64,000 nucleotides of DNA. Origin: Liquorilactobacillus hordei DSM 19519. GTDB lineage: Bacteria > Bacillota > Bacilli > Lactobacillales > Lactobacillaceae. The DNA lies in the NCBI RefSeq assembly GCF_019443985.1, contig NZ_CP049303.1, positions 682,001 to 746,000 on the forward strand, read 5' to 3'. Positions within the stretch are counted from its first letter, which is position 1. Every line of letters starts with the position of its first letter. The notes beneath the pieces were generated by a model. It ran no database searches. It saw nothing but the letters and a program-made list of their open reading frames with translations, and was not told the DNA's origin. Both the position numbers and the translations under genes were made by a program. Below, one piece after another: positions 8,620 through 17,315 of this stretch.

Positions 8620-9638
8620 GTTCTATTTTCTTAGAGGTAAAAGACTTAGCTATTGATTTATCTGGTAATCAGGTAATCAAGAATATGAATTTTAAAATTC
8701 AAAAAAATACACTGACAACATTTCTTGGACCAAGTGGTAGTGGAAAAACAACGGTCCTTCGTGCAATTGCTGGATTGAATCAAAAAATATCTGGGCAAAT
8801 TCTACTTGATGGCGAAGAAATTCAGAATTTAGCAGCTAATCAGAGAAATATTGGGATGATCTTTCAATCATATGCATTATTTCCTAATATGTCAGTCTTT
8901 GAAAATGTTGCTTATGGATTAAGGGTCAGAAAAGAAGCAGACACAGTAATCAAGAAAAAAGTTGATGCAATTCTTAAAACTGTTAATTTGCAAGATAAGG
9001 AACAAAGTTATCCTGAGAATCTTTCTGGTGGACAAAAACAGCGCGTAGCAATTGCTAGAGCAATGGTATTGGAGCCAAAAATTTTATTATTAGATGAGCC
9101 ATTGAGTGCTTTAGATGCAAAAATTCGAATAGATCTTCGCAATCAGATCAGAGAATATCAGCAGCGGTTAGGTATTACCATGCTTTTTGTTACACATGAT
9201 CAGGCTGAGGCTATGGCAATTTCCGATGAAATTATTGTGATGGATAATGGAAAAGTTCAACAAAAAGGGTCGCCATTAGAAATCTATACACATCCGCAGA
9301 ATCTATTTATGGCTAAATTTATTGGTAATCATAATATACTTAGTGCTGAACAATTACGCGACTTGGGAGTTGAGGTTGCTGTAGATAATGAAAGTAGTTT
9401 CATTATTAGACCAGAGCTTTTTCAAGTTAACATGCCAAAAGAAAGCAATGATTATTTGGCTATTTCAGGAAAAATTAAAAGTGTTTCTATCTTGGGTGAT
9501 CGTTTTGAATATAGATTTATTACAAAAGAAGGATTAGAGTTAAAAGCAGAATTTTTAAATCAACAACAAGCCTTTACGAAAGAAAAAGAAGTAGTGTTCT
9601 ATGTAAAAAAAGGTGATATCAAAAAGGTAGGGATTTGA
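8616..9638 (+). CDS. ABC transporter ATPase subunit
   Basis: 340 residues. Walker A GPSGSGKTT (about residue 39), Q-loop, signature LSGGQKQRVAIARA, Walker B ILLLDEPLSALD and switch His in VTHDQAEA are all intact. The C-terminal 100 residues form a TOBE-like regulatory domain (FIIRPELFQV), as in PotA/FbpC-type ATPases. ATG 8616 overlaps the ancestral stop of permease 2. The ATPase is intact even though its second permease partner is not. Confidence 0.95.
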   Translation: MSSIFLEVKDLAIDLSGNQVIKNMNFKIQKNTLTTFLGPSGSGKTTVLRAIAGLNQKISGQILLDGEEIQNLAANQRNIGMIFQSYALFPNMSVFENVAYGLRVRKEADTVIKKKVDAILKTVNLQDKEQSYPENLSGGQKQRVAIARAMVLEPKILLLDEPLSALDAKIRIDLRNQIREYQQRLGITMLFVTHDQAEAMAISDEIIVMDNGKVQQKGSPLEIYTHPQNLFMAKFIGNHNILSAEQLRDLGVEVAVDNESSFIIRPELFQVNMPKESNDYLAISGKIKSVSILGDRFEYRFITKEGLELKAEFLNQQQAFTKEKEVVFYVKKGDIKKVGI

Positions 9639-9639
9639 G

Positions 9640-10512
9640 ATGTTGAACTTAGAGCAATTGAGAGAAATTCCGCGAGATATTTGGAGTGGGCACAATCATA
9701 TGGAATTTTGTTCACATGGTAGTGGTGAAGATATTGAATTGTACATTCAAAAGGCAATTGCTGCAGGATTCAAGACTTATTCAATCACTGAACATTTCCC
9801 ATTACCGCAAGCATTTTATGAAAATGCAGTTGGATCTGCACATTCGATATACACAGCAGCTATGAGAATTAATGAATTACCAAAGTATTTTACCAAAATG
9901 CAGAACATTAAGCTGAAATATCAAGACAAAATCAAAATATTAATCGGCTTTGAAATAGATTATATTTCTGAATTTCGGGAATGGACTCAAAAACAATTGA
10001 TAAAATACGCTGATCAAATCGATGATGCAATTTTATCGGTACATTTTCTTCCAACTAAAGCAGGATTGAACGCAGTAGATGATAGTTTAATCGACTTCAA
10101 AAATGGAGTGTTAGCGGAGTATAAAACACCAGTTAATGTTGCTCAAGCATATTTAGCTACTGTGTTGGAAGCGGTCTTGTGGGATGCACAGTATAAACCC
10201 AAAAGATACGGGCACATTATGCTATACCGTAAGTGGAGAAACGAGTTTTCTTGCAATACGATTTGGGAGGATGAAGCAGTTCAGAATAAATTACACAGTA
10301 TTCTAGATGTTATTGCGGATAAGAATGAATTTCTTGATTGTAATTTTTCTGGTCTTTTTAGAAGTACACAGACGGAAACTAGCCCGAATTATAATTGGAT
10401 ACAAGAAGCACAAAAAAGAAAAATTCCCTTAGTTTACGGGGCAGATGCTCATAAGGTTGCAAGTGTTTCTGCTGGATTTAACACATATTTGGAAAGTAAA
10501 TATTATTTGTAG
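9640..10512 (+). CDS. PHP-domain phosphoesterase (histidinol-phosphatase-like)
   Basis: 290 residues. Metal-binding PHP motifs are visible in order: HNHMEFCSHGSGED (N-terminal HxH), TEHFPLP, GFEIDYI, SVHFLP, and GADAHKV near the end. These coordinate a di- or trinuclear metal centre that hydrolyses phosphomonoesters. There are no his genes nearby, so histidine synthesis is unlikely; it more probably dephosphorylates the compound imported by the ABC system. It starts two bases after the ATPase stop. Confidence 0.85.
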   Translation: MLNLEQLREIPRDIWSGHNHMEFCSHGSGEDIELYIQKAIAAGFKTYSITEHFPLPQAFYENAVGSAHSIYTAAMRINELPKYFTKMQNIKLKYQDKIKILIGFEIDYISEFREWTQKQLIKYADQIDDAILSVHFLPTKAGLNAVDDSLIDFKNGVLAEYKTPVNVAQAYLATVLEAVLWDAQYKPKRYGHIMLYRKWRNEFSCNTIWEDEAVQNKLHSILDVIADKNEFLDCNFSGLFRSTQTETSPNYNWIQEAQKRKIPLVYGADAHKVASVSAGFNTYLESKYYL

Positions 10513-10523
10513 GAGGGATAACC

Positions 10524-11378
10524 ATGAATTTGGAAATTACAGGTAATGGAAATTTTCGAATTTATCAATTGACAGATATTCATTTGGGTGAGTATCCTTT
10601 CAATGCAGCAAGCGATCATACTATGCAGCAGATTGACCAATTGTTAAACGAGAATGATTTTGACTTAGTTATGATTACAGGCGACCTGATTTGGGGCAAA
10701 TCGGTTGATAATCCTGATAAAGTAATGCATGAATTGTATCAGATGCTTAACAAACATGATGTTCCTGTTGCGATAACTTATGGAAATCATGACAGCGAGG
10801 GATCATATTCAAGAGCAGAGTTACGAGAGTACGAACAGTTTCTTGTGCATAGGGCATCAAAGAAAAATAGTATGATTGTCAATGATCGTGAAAGCTATAC
10901 TTTGGAAGTTTATCGAAACAACAAATTAAGTAATGTGCTATATGTGTGGGATAGCGGTGATTACTTAAAGGAAGAACCCGATAACTATGCTGCAATTGAA
11001 CCAGAACAAATTGAATGGTTCTGGCAGCTACCCTATGAGAAGGGTAAGAATAAGCAAGACGTGGCATTCATGCATATTCCTCTCCCTGAATATAATTTAG
11101 TAGAGTCATTTCTAGAAGGACAAAAAAATGAAAAAGTTTGTTCATCACCATATAATTCAGGACTCTTTTATAGTTTAAAGAAAGCCAAAAATATAAAAGC
11201 ATTGTTTGTAGGACATGACCATGATAATAATTTTGTTGCCGATTATGCAGGAATAAAGTTAGGCTATGGTAATGTAACGGGATATAATACCTATGGGTCA
11301 TTAAGACGAGGTATTAGATTAATTGAGTTGACACCAACAGATATAAAAACGCAAGTTATTCCATTTGCAGAAAAGTAA
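10524..11378 (+). CDS. Calcineurin-like metallophosphoesterase
   Basis: 284 residues. The classical motif set is present: TDIHLG (D-x-H), TGDLIWG (GDxx), YGNHDSEG (GNHD), MHIPLPEY, and FVGHDHDNNF (GHDH). It has no signal peptide, so it acts in the cytosol. It is last in the ABC importer operon, 11 bases after the PHP gene with its own AGGAGG. Two different phosphoesterase folds in one import operon suggests stepwise cleavage of a phosphodiester then a phosphomonoester. The substrate is unknown. Confidence 0.85.
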   Translation: MNLEITGNGNFRIYQLTDIHLGEYPFNAASDHTMQQIDQLLNENDFDLVMITGDLIWGKSVDNPDKVMHELYQMLNKHDVPVAITYGNHDSEGSYSRAELREYEQFLVHRASKKNSMIVNDRESYTLEVYRNNKLSNVLYVWDSGDYLKEEPDNYAAIEPEQIEWFWQLPYEKGKNKQDVAFMHIPLPEYNLVESFLEGQKNEKVCSSPYNSGLFYSLKKAKNIKALFVGHDHDNNFVADYAGIKLGYGNVTGYNTYGSLRRGIRLIELTPTDIKTQVIPFAEK

Positions 11379-11408
11379 TATATGTAACGTGTATACTAAA
11401 TTCAAACA

Positions 11409-11451
11409 GAGGTCTGAGTCAAAGTTTAGATTTTGATTCAGATCTTTTTTT
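11409..11451 (+). terminator. Terminator after the ABC/phosphoesterase operon
   Basis: GGTCTGAGTCAAA pairs with TTTGATTCAGATC and is followed by seven T residues. It is the hairpin module of the dispersed repeat; its palindromic partner module follows directly at 11463-11545. Confidence 0.8.
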
Positions 11452-11545
11452 CGTATAAATATGTTCCATAAGTTAAAATGCTCCAGCTAACTTTGAATTA
11501 CTCATAGCAAATTTCTCGCTATGTTCGTAATTTCGAGATAGCATT
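11452..11545 (-). repeat. Dispersed intergenic repeat, copy A (reverse orientation)
   Basis: Read on the minus strand, 11540 to 11409 matches 21115-21245 at most positions over about 110 bases, with identical blocks such as GAAATTACGAACATAGCGAG and TATGAGTAATTC. Here the far half of the palindrome has decayed. Together with the terminator it fills most of the 346-base gap before the GH43-like gene; I see nothing else convincing in that gap. Confidence 0.7.
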
Positions 11546-11724
11546 CAAATTTTTTCGATTCATATCACATGGCTTTTATTGATATAAAGATATTTTTTAG
11601 CAATAAAGATTTTGAAGAACAACTTAGAATAGTTGTATAATAATATATAAAAATGAAAGGCTAGTATCAATATTTATTAACGAAAAAAATCGAATTAAGA
11701 TAATAAAAGATGGAGGAATTAGGA

Positions 11725-12879
11725 TTGTTTAGAAAAATCGGAATTGGTATTATTATTTTTATTGTAGGTCTTTTTTTGTACGTTAATTTGTCTAAAAAGA
11801 CAACTATTACTGTTAATTTTGTAGATGAAAATGGAACAAAATTATTAGTGAACTCAGTAAAATATTATGGTGTTCCACACACATTATTGGGTAGTAAACA
11901 ACTTGAAAAGAAGGTTCCAGGATATACACCAACCAAGTCTTTTATATTTTTTAATAATAAAAATCGAAAAATAACGCTGAAATTCAAATCGAAAAATTAC
12001 AAAAAGGAGTTTAGTGATTTTAATAAAGCAAAGTATGTTGCGGCAACTTTTCAGCCAATGACAGTTACAGCCAAAAATGGATTTCAAAGTGATCCCTATA
12101 ATACTGCACGAACTTATAATGGAAAAAAAACGGGAAAAGATAGCTTGCGGTTAATTTATTCAAATGATGGGGTTAAATGGAAAAAATTACACGTCAGTTA
12201 TCCCCGATTGAATGTGCGCGACCCTAGTATCGTTAAGATCCATGGTTATTGGTACATTGTCTATACGAAAGGGTTAGTGAGAACTAAAGATTTTAAGCAT
12301 TGGGAAAAAATAAAATGGCCACATTCTAAAATATTTGTTAATCATTTTGAATGGGCACCTGAATTTTTTAAAGATGCAAAAGGAAAATACCATATAATTA
12401 TGGCTGGAAGATCAACAACTACAGGGAATTTCCAACTTTATGTATCTGATTTTAATAAAGAAAATGGTCATATTTTAAATAATTGGAAAAGTATAACTGG
12501 GACTAATTTGCCTAATAATATGATTGATGGAAATCTAACATATCATAATGGAAAATATGTTCTCTTTTATAAGAATGAGGATGTTGAAACGAATAAGTTA
12601 ACGAGGGCCACTGCTGACAATTACTTGGGACCCTATAAATCAGAAACATTAAATGTGGATTTAAAGGGTTATGATGGATCTGAAGGGTTAGAAGCAATTC
12701 TTAGTGGCAACACTACGAGATTATACGTGGATACCTATAAGTTTAACAAAAGTGGTCAGACTATATATGACGGTGTTCATTATACGAAAGAAAATGGGCA
12801 GAAAAATACATGGACCAAATTGAGCCCGATAAAAGCTCCATTTATTGTGCGTCACTTTGGAATTTTAAGAACTAAGTAG
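11725..12879 (+). CDS. Membrane-anchored MucBP-like plus GH43-like five-bladed propeller protein
   Basis: About 384 residues. TTG 11725 is preferred over ATG 11710 because GGAGG (11712-11716) lies 8 bases before it. Order: an N-terminal transmembrane anchor (residues about 4-22), a beta-rich domain like MucBP (ITVNFVDENGTKLL to ITLKFK, about 30-90), then a GH43-like propeller. Candidate acid residues are Asp in NVRDPSIVK, the FEWAPEFF strand and Glu in SEGLEA; HFGIL near the end fits the family histidine. It would face outward and trim arabinose- or xylose-containing glycans, or merely bind them. Catalysis is unproven. Confidence 0.65.
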   Translation: MFRKIGIGIIIFIVGLFLYVNLSKKTTITVNFVDENGTKLLVNSVKYYGVPHTLLGSKQLEKKVPGYTPTKSFIFFNNKNRKITLKFKSKNYKKEFSDFNKAKYVAATFQPMTVTAKNGFQSDPYNTARTYNGKKTGKDSLRLIYSNDGVKWKKLHVSYPRLNVRDPSIVKIHGYWYIVYTKGLVRTKDFKHWEKIKWPHSKIFVNHFEWAPEFFKDAKGKYHIIMAGRSTTTGNFQLYVSDFNKENGHILNNWKSITGTNLPNNMIDGNLTYHNGKYVLFYKNEDVETNKLTRATADNYLGPYKSETLNVDLKGYDGSEGLEAILSGNTTRLYVDTYKFNKSGQTIYDGVHYTKENGQKNTWTKLSPIKAPFIVRHFGILRTK

Positions 12880-12928
12880 CTGTATTTCAATTTTGTGTTT
12901 TAAGACGAAATTAAAGTTATGCAACAAG

Positions 12929-12977
12929 ATAGCACACTGACTTGTTATTCATAAACTGGTTGATGTGCTATTTTTTT
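12929..12977 (+). terminator. Terminator after the GH43-like gene
   Basis: ATAGCACA pairs with TGTGCTAT around a 28-base partly paired loop and is followed by seven T residues. It separates the GH43-like gene from the sigma-factor operon. Confidence 0.75.
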
Positions 12978-12985
12978 ATTATATT

Positions 12986-13011
12986 TGTAAGATTTTACAA
13001 ACATGTGCGTC
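12986..13011 (+). promoter_or_regulatory. Candidate ECF-sigma promoter driving its own sigma gene
   Basis: TGTAAG (12986-12991) and CGTC (13008-13011) are exactly 16 bases apart, the TGwAAC-N16-CGTC architecture of Gram-positive ECF promoters. The predicted start is just before the AGGAGGTG Shine-Dalgarno of the sigma gene. This supports autoregulation but is based on short motifs. Confidence 0.55.
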
Positions 13012-13033
13012 TTATTAGGTAGGAGGTGAAGAA

Positions 13034-13513
13034 GTGACACAGTTGGAAGAGTTATACAACAAGTATTTTAAAGATGTCTATCATTTCATTTACAGTCTAT
13101 CAAATGATAAAAATATTGCGGAAGATGTCACTGCTGAAACATTTTTAAAGGCATTGAAGGCCATTAAAAGTTTTAAGGGCAAGAGTGATATTAAGACTTG
13201 GCTATTTCAGATTGCTAAAAATTCATATTATTCTTATTTAAGAAAAAATAAAAATACCAAAAGTGATGCTTTAATGTCTGAAGCAAAAAGTGAACTTAGT
13301 CTAGAAAAAAATTTAGTATCAGCTGAAAAGGCAATGGAATTGCAAAAAATTATTCATAATTTACCAGAACCATATAAGGAAGTATTTTCTCTGCGAATTT
13401 TTGGAGAATTGAGCTTCAAACAAATTGGAAGTTTGTTTGGAAAAAATGATAATTGGGCATGTGTCACTTTTTATAGAGCAAAAGAAAAAATAAAAAAAGC
13501 AATGGAGGGTTAG
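13034..13513 (+). CDS. ECF-type RNA polymerase sigma factor
   Basis: 159 residues. Region 2 (LYNKYFKDVYHFIYSL to IKTWLFQIAKNSYYSYLR) and region 4 (LPEPYKEVFSLRIFGELSFKQIG) are clear; region 3 is absent, as in ECF sigmas. The GTG start has a near-perfect AGGAGGTGA 5 bases upstream. The anti-sigma gene starts two bases after its stop, so the pair is one unit. The inducing stress (envelope or lysozyme stress in many relatives) cannot be read from the sequence. Confidence 0.9.
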   Translation: MTQLEELYNKYFKDVYHFIYSLSNDKNIAEDVTAETFLKALKAIKSFKGKSDIKTWLFQIAKNSYYSYLRKNKNTKSDALMSEAKSELSLEKNLVSAEKAMELQKIIHNLPEPYKEVFSLRIFGELSFKQIGSLFGKNDNWACVTFYRAKEKIKKAMEG

Positions 13514-13515
13514 AA

Positions 13516-14421
13516 ATGAAAGTAACATGTAATGTCATAAGGGATCTAATTCCACTTTATGTAGAAAATATGTTAAGCGATGACTCAAGAAAGCTCATAG
13601 AGGAGCATCTCAAAAATTGTCCGGATTGCAATAGTTTTTTGAAAAATAATATAGAAGAAAGCTATACAACGGTTTCAAATACAGTTGAAGATGCACGACC
13701 GCTGGTAAAAATAAAAAAAAGACTTCAAAAGAGAAGATTACTTGCAATTATAATCTCGTTTTTAGTAACCGCTATATTTATGACTTTACTATTTTCGTAT
13801 TTAACAGCCCCTGAATATTTGAAGAATAATCAAAAAAATGTGACAGTCCAAAAAATTGATAATAGTAAAATACTTTTGAAATTTGGCAGTAAGGTAAACG
13901 GATATGAAATTTTTCGGACTGGAGGAAATCAAAAATCTGGTTACATCTATAGTCTCACTGCATGGAGTACCATTTGGGATACCAAGATAAGGAAGCAAAA
14001 AGCAGGCAATGTAATTTTGAACGCAAAAGGAGAAAAGGTTAAGTCAATTTATTATTATCACGAAGATGGATCTGAGGATAAGTTAATTTATGGTAAAGAA
14101 CTATATAAAGATGGAGAAAGTGTCACATTACCAAGACTCTTTTTAATGTACTACCTGTTGATTGCAATAATCCTCATAGTTATCGAAAGCATTTTATTGT
14201 TTGCTTTTCGCAAAAAAAGGCAATTATTTAGAAAAATATTATATATTTGGTTCCTACCGATTTGTTATGTTGTGGCAGACTTCATGATAAATGGATTATC
14301 ACAATCTTCTTATTCAGCAGAGAAAAAATTTTTTGAAATCTTATTAATTATGATGATATTGTATCTTATTTTATTGGCAGTTATTGAGTTCTTTAAAGGA
14401 CAAAAAGAAACTGTTAAATAA
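13516..14421 (+). CDS. Membrane anti-sigma factor with zinc-finger domain
   Basis: 301 residues. The N-terminal domain carries the zinc-binding anti-sigma signature: Cys in TCNVIRDLIPLYVENMLS followed by HLKNCPDC (HxxxCxxC), which clamps the ECF sigma. A transmembrane helix follows at about residues 75-96, then an extracellular domain to about 205 and three further hydrophobic segments at the C-terminus. The extra helices are unusual for simple one-pass anti-sigmas and resemble the longer zf-HC2 proteins of lactobacilli. The gene is coupled to the sigma gene. Confidence 0.85.
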   Translation: MKVTCNVIRDLIPLYVENMLSDDSRKLIEEHLKNCPDCNSFLKNNIEESYTTVSNTVEDARPLVKIKKRLQKRRLLAIIISFLVTAIFMTLLFSYLTAPEYLKNNQKNVTVQKIDNSKILLKFGSKVNGYEIFRTGGNQKSGYIYSLTAWSTIWDTKIRKQKAGNVILNAKGEKVKSIYYYHEDGSEDKLIYGKELYKDGESVTLPRLFLMYYLLIAIILIVIESILLFAFRKKRQLFRKILYIWFLPICYVVADFMINGLSQSSYSAEKKFFEILLIMMILYLILLAVIEFFKGQKETVK

Positions 14422-14431
14422 GGAATTTCGT

Positions 14432-15358
14432 TTACTCTCCAATAATCTCAAAACCGTATCCACGAATATGTTGTTTTAATAAGTCTAAGTAGTCTTTAGC
14501 GGTATCACTAAGTTCAATTTTTTTACTTTTAAGATATCCAAGGGTCATTCTATCCGGTACATCCAATGGAATTGCGACAATCTTTTCATCATTGAGCTCA
14601 CTACTAATAATTCCAGAACTGATGGTGTAGCCATTGAGACCGACCATCAGATTAAAAATTGTCGCACGATCACTGATTTGAATCGCTTTTCTGTGTTGCA
14701 ACGTGCTAAGAATCTCTTCTGAAAAATAAAATGAATTGGTATCACCTTGCTCATAAGAAAGGTACGTGTAATCTTCAAGGTCGGCAAGAGTAATTCTTTT
14801 TTTGTTAGTTAAAGGATTATCACGGCCAACAAAGACATGGGGATGAGCAATGAATAATGGAATGAATTCAAGATTTTTTTCAGAAATCAGCCGCATTAAG
14901 ACGGTTCGGTTGAAATCATTCAGATAGATTACACCAAGTTCGCTTCTGAAAGTTTGAATATCATTTAGAACATTTTCAGTCTGTGTTTCGCGCAATGTAA
15001 AGTTATATTCATCTTTGCCAAGTTTTTTAACTAATTCAACAAAAGCGTGGACAACGAATGCATAGTGCTGACCAGAGACACTAAAAATTTGTTTACGAAC
15101 AGCCTCCTTACCAAATCGTTCATTTAGCAAGTTGACTTGGTCTAGTACACTTCGTGAGTAGTTGATGAACTCGCGCCCTTCTGCAGTTAATGTGATACCA
15201 AGCTTACTACGGTAAAAAAGTTGGATTTTATATTCTTTTTCAAGTTCTTTCATTGCTTGAGAAAGAGAGGGCTGGCTAATGAAAAGTTGTTTAGCTGCTT
15301 CATTCATTGAACCTGTCTCAGCAATTTTTTCAAGATAATGTAATTGTTGGATTCTCAT
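14432..15358 (-). CDS. LysR-family transcriptional regulator
   Basis: 308 residues. The winged helix-turn-helix (MRIQQLHYLEKIAETGSMNE, then AAKQLFISQPSLSQAMKELE) is typical, followed by the effector-binding domain. It is divergent from the MetE-like gene across 119 bases containing a perfect 15-base palindrome, so it probably controls that gene and itself. Relatives in this arrangement (MetR, CmbR, MtaR groups) respond to sulfur amino acid precursors; the assignment to that role is inference from context. It converges with the anti-sigma gene with only 10 bases between stops. Confidence 0.9.
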   Translation of the reverse strand: MRIQQLHYLEKIAETGSMNEAAKQLFISQPSLSQAMKELEKEYKIQLFYRSKLGITLTAEGREFINYSRSVLDQVNLLNERFGKEAVRKQIFSVSGQHYAFVVHAFVELVKKLGKDEYNFTLRETQTENVLNDIQTFRSELGVIYLNDFNRTVLMRLISEKNLEFIPLFIAHPHVFVGRDNPLTNKKRITLADLEDYTYLSYEQGDTNSFYFSEEILSTLQHRKAIQISDRATIFNLMVGLNGYTISSGIISSELNDEKIVAIPLDVPDRMTLGYLKSKKIELSDTAKDYLDLLKQHIRGYGFEIIGE

Positions 15359-15376
15359 TGATTTTCTCCTCTAGTT

Positions 15377-15391
15377 ATAGGTAATACCTAT
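15377..15391. promoter_or_regulatory. LysR-type operator palindrome
   Basis: ATAGGTA-A-TACCTAT is a perfect inverted repeat 19 bases upstream of the LysR start and 87 bases upstream of the MetE-like start. It contains the T-N11-A spacing expected for LysR regulators and is the only strong palindrome in the divergent gap. Confidence 0.65.
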
Positions 15392-15477
15392 TATATCATT
15401 AAATGAAAAAGTATTATCTAATAACAGTTGCTTTTGTTAAACTATATTCAACGAAGAAAACGCAGGGGGAATAGAAA

Positions 15478-16641
15478 ATGACAGTTGATAAGTTTCAGTT
15501 AGTTGGTTCATTACTACGAACACCAGAATTGCTTGAATATAAGAATAGGATTGAACATCGTGATGATATAAAGTATCCATTCTATAATGATTTACCAGGT
15601 TATAAAGAAACAGAGTCTAAGGCAATCAGCAAAATTATCCAGTCTCAGATTGAACATAACTTGAGTGTGATTACTGATGGAGAGTATTCTAAATCAATGT
15701 GGCATCTTGATTTTCTATGGGGATTCAAAGGAATTGAACGATATATTGCTGATCATGGGTATACGTTTAAGGATCATGATGATAGTACTTTTGAAACTCG
15801 TAAAGACATTGGTATCAAGATTACTGGACCTTTGTCAGGAAAAAATCATCATTTTATTGATATCTTCAAAGAAATCAAAGAACAAGCACAAGGAAGAACA
15901 GTCAAAACAACTGTATGGGGCGCAGCTCACGCAGTTACCGAATTAACAGTTTTTGATGGCCTTTTTGGAGAAGATCAAGTTTATAAAACAAAAGATGACT
16001 TAAAAGATGGTGTAATTAAAGCATACAAAGAATTTTTAGATGATTATCAAGCAGCCGGTGGAGAAATTGTTCAATTCGATGATTGTTTGTGGGAACTTTT
16101 TGCAGATGACAATGAAAGTAGCTTTTTTGCAGATGGGACACAAGGATTAGAAGACTTAGCTGATGAATTTGTTGCAATTAATAATGCAGTTGTTGATTAT
16201 GGTCACAAGTTAGGCTTGAAAATCTGGACACATAATTGTCGTGGTAATTATGAGAGTCGTCATGCTGCAGGTGGTTCATATAATGCAATTGCTGAGAAAT
16301 TCTTACGTGATCAACACTATGATCGTTTCTTCCTAGAATGGGACGATGATCGTGCAGGGGATATTTCGGCACTTGAAGTCTTGCGCAACAAACCAAATGT
16401 TGAAGTTGTTTTAGGGTTACTTTCAAGTAAAACTAATACATTGGATGATGAGAAACGTGTCTACCGTTTATTGGATAAGGCTAGCCAAATTATTCCAAAA
16501 GATCGATTATTTATTTCACATCAATGCGGTTTTGCATCATGTGACTCAGGTAATGAGTTGACGATTTCACAACAATGGGCCAAAATTACACAAGGTCAAG
16601 AAATTGCTAAGAACTTTTGGAGTACAGCAACAATCAACTAA
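15478..16641 (+). CDS. Cobalamin-independent methionine synthase family protein (YxjG/YxjH-like)
   Basis: 387 residues, matching only the C-terminal catalytic half of MetE. The zinc site expected for homocysteine binding is visible as HNCRGNYESR (His-x-Cys), an acidic residue in FLEWDDDRAGD and Cys in SHQCGFAS. The FDDCLWEL segment fits the substrate pocket. Such single-domain proteins transfer methyl groups to homocysteine from donors other than triglutamyl folate or act in methionine salvage; the donor is not known here. AGGGGGA precedes the ATG. Divergent from the LysR regulator. Confidence 0.85.
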   Translation: MTVDKFQLVGSLLRTPELLEYKNRIEHRDDIKYPFYNDLPGYKETESKAISKIIQSQIEHNLSVITDGEYSKSMWHLDFLWGFKGIERYIADHGYTFKDHDDSTFETRKDIGIKITGPLSGKNHHFIDIFKEIKEQAQGRTVKTTVWGAAHAVTELTVFDGLFGEDQVYKTKDDLKDGVIKAYKEFLDDYQAAGGEIVQFDDCLWELFADDNESSFFADGTQGLEDLADEFVAINNAVVDYGHKLGLKIWTHNCRGNYESRHAAGGSYNAIAEKFLRDQHYDRFFLEWDDDRAGDISALEVLRNKPNVEVVLGLLSSKTNTLDDEKRVYRLLDKASQIIPKDRLFISHQCGFASCDSGNELTISQQWAKITQGQEIAKNFWSTATIN

Positions 16642-16654
16642 TATAGTGCAAAAT

Positions 16655-16693
16655 AGGAACTCAACCATTTTTTGGGGGGAGCTCCTTTTTTTT
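16655..16693 (+). terminator. Terminator after the MetE-like gene
   Basis: AGGAACTCAACC pairs with GGGGGGAGCTCCT (with one or two mismatches) around a T-rich loop, followed by eight T residues. Confidence 0.8.
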
Positions 16694-16762
16694 GCTACAA
16701 ATTAAGAGATGGTCTACAATTGACGAATAAATAGAAGAGTATGCATCAAAAGGGAGAGTTTA

Positions 16763-17293
16763 ATGAAAATAATAATTATTGGAAATTGTGGGAGTGGTAA
16801 GTCCACCTTGTCTAAACAGATTGCGGCACAACTGAATTATCCATTATTACAACTTGATAATTTATGGCATCAAACAAATTACTCAACTGATGCGAAAGAA
16901 TGGTTTATCCAAAAACAAATTAAATTTATGCAACAAGATAATTGGATTATAGATGGGAACTACCGCTCGACAATGAGTCTACGTCTTCAACAAGCAGATG
17001 TTATTATCTGGTTGAAGATCAGCAAGTTTAGAGCTATCTGGCGAATTATTAAACGTTCAATATTATTTAGGATAAATAAAAAAACACGACCGGAAATGCC
17101 AGAACAGTTTAAGGAGCATTTTGATCGGGAGTATTTGGAATTTTTGAAGTTTGTTTTTTCTTATGATGAGAAACAAATTTCCGAAGTAATTAAAGTTAAC
17201 AGAACAGATCAAAGTAACTTAGTGATTGTTAGAAAAAAAGCAGATAAGAAAAAAATTGTGAATTTAATAGAAAACGAGTATCAAATTGTCTAA
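16763..17293 (+). CDS. P-loop kinase-like protein (DNA topology modulation FlaR-like)
   Basis: 176 residues. Walker A GNCGSGKST lies at residues 7-15, followed by LPLLQLDNLWHQ and the segment WIIDGNYRST, all typical of the adenylate-kinase-like 'topology modulation' family. These proteins have kinase folds, but a substrate has not been established for the family. It heads a run of three small genes (with HIT and amidotransferase) on the same strand; its end overlaps only an untranslated lead of the next gene. Confidence 0.8.
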   Translation: MKIIIIGNCGSGKSTLSKQIAAQLNYPLLQLDNLWHQTNYSTDAKEWFIQKQIKFMQQDNWIIDGNYRSTMSLRLQQADVIIWLKISKFRAIWRIIKRSILFRINKKTRPEMPEQFKEHFDREYLEFLKFVFSYDEKQISEVIKVNRTDQSNLVIVRKKADKKKIVNLIENEYQIV

Positions 17294-17315
17294 TTATCAT
17301 AAAAATGGAGAAAAA

